Source: CAJQND01 sp051010055
GTDB taxonomy: Bacteria; Pseudomonadota; Alphaproteobacteria; Rhizobiales; CAJQND01
Assembly: GCA_051010055.1 (NCBI GenBank)
Contig: JBPCVY010000264.1
Coordinates: 1 to 5,422 of the forward strand
Length of the DNA stretch: 5,422 nucleotides
Direction: 5' to 3'
Below, piece by piece: positions 5,071 to 5,422 of the stretch (the first letter of the stretch is position 1; each line of letters opens with the position of its first letter). A program made the translations under genes and the position numbers. Under the pieces are notes generated by a model. The model did no database searches, was not told where the DNA came from, and saw only the letters and a program-made list of their open reading frames with translations.

Positions 5071-5422
5071 ATGGCTGACGAGGCCCAGGAACTGGCGGAA
5101 GAGTGCGCGCGCGCCATGCTTGAAGAAGACAAGGCCAGCGCGGGGCTTGGCATTAGCCTTGAAGCTATTGCGCCGGGGCAGGCCGAACTTGCCATGACAG
5201 TGACGGAGAATATGGTCAACGGTCACAATATTTGCCATGGGGGCATGATCTTTACCCTTGCCGACAGTGCCTTCGCTTTTGCGTGCAACACCTATAACCA
5301 GGTAACGGTCGCCGCATCTGCAGAGATATCGTTCTTGCGCCCGGCCCAGCTCGGCGACAAGCTTTTGGCCGTCTCGCATGAGATATGGCGCAGTGGCCGC
5401 AGCGGTATTTATGATACCACCG
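5071..5422 (+). CDS. paaI: PaaI-type hotdog-fold acyl-CoA thioesterase, 3' end cut off
   Basis: The first 117 residues of a hotdog-fold thioesterase that hydrolyses aromatic acyl-CoAs; in the phenylacetate pathway PaaI removes dead-end CoA thioesters and frees CoA. Family marks line up closely with E. coli PaaI as I recall it: ARAMLEEDKASAGLGI (13-28), MTVTENMVNGHNICHGG (42-58), then MIFTLADSAFAFACN (59-73) with the catalytic Asp65 (E. coli Asp61), and ASAEISFLRPAQLGDKL (82-98). Full-length members are about 140-150 residues, so some 25-35 remain outside the window. The His56-Gly-Gly of the acyl-CoA site is present. A strong ribosome binding site and separate leader suggest it begins a transcription unit, perhaps with paaK or other phenylacetate genes to the right; this is inference. 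A broader-specificity PaaI-family thioesterase is the alternative. Confidence 0.88.
   Translation, partial: MADEAQELAEECARAMLEEDKASAGLGISLEAIAPGQAELAMTVTENMVNGHNICHGGMIFTLADSAFAFACNTYNQVTVAASAEISFLRPAQLGDKLLAVSHEIWRSGRSGIYDTT

Overview
The window reads as ordinary chromosomal DNA from an alphaproteobacterium, most likely of the Hyphomicrobiales (Rhizobiales) or a close relative. The main evidence is a DUF1476 / F1-ATPase zeta-subunit gene, a family essentially limited to Alphaproteobacteria, lying divergent from a purC whose protein has the rhizobial-type start MTRKRRQIYEGKAK. The other protein families fit this, and base composition is moderately GC-rich throughout. I see no rRNA, tRNA, CRISPR array, insertion sequence, integrase or compositional island.

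Layout. (1) 1-520, minus strand: the N-terminal two thirds of purC (SAICAR synthetase, purine synthesis), cut by the window edge. (2) 521-754: a 234-base divergent promoter region with several short inverted repeats. (3) 755-3152, plus strand: three tightly spaced genes that could form one transcript: the zeta/DUF1476 ATPase inhibitor, an HpcH/HpaI-family class II aldolase, and a divergent nicotinate phosphoribosyltransferase. The starts of the second and third are both abnormal: neither has a well-placed ATG with a ribosome binding site. (4) 3211-3639: a secreted, histidine-rich DUF4399 protein with its own promoter-like element and a strong ribosome binding site. (5) 3722-3958: a stand-alone Lrp/AsnC ligand-binding (RAM) domain protein without a DNA-binding domain. 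(6) 3990-4937: a bile acid:sodium symporter-like (BASS/SBF) membrane protein. (7) 4938-5070: a 133-base leader with a consensus -35 hexamer and a strong ribosome binding site, followed by (8) 5071-5422: the first 117 codons of a PaaI-type hotdog thioesterase, cut by the right edge.

Working together: purC and the zeta gene are housekeeping (purine synthesis and ATP synthase control). The phosphoribosyltransferase uses PRPP, the sugar donor also consumed at the start of the purine pathway, to salvage nicotinate into NAD. The adjacent aldolase has an intact active site but no evident metabolic link to it. The thioesterase suggests that phenylacetyl-CoA catabolism genes may follow to the right. 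I found no convincing undescribed system. The points most worth a second look are the two abnormal gene starts, the altered substrate-site motif of the phosphoribosyltransferase, and the pairing of a lone RAM domain with a BASS transporter.
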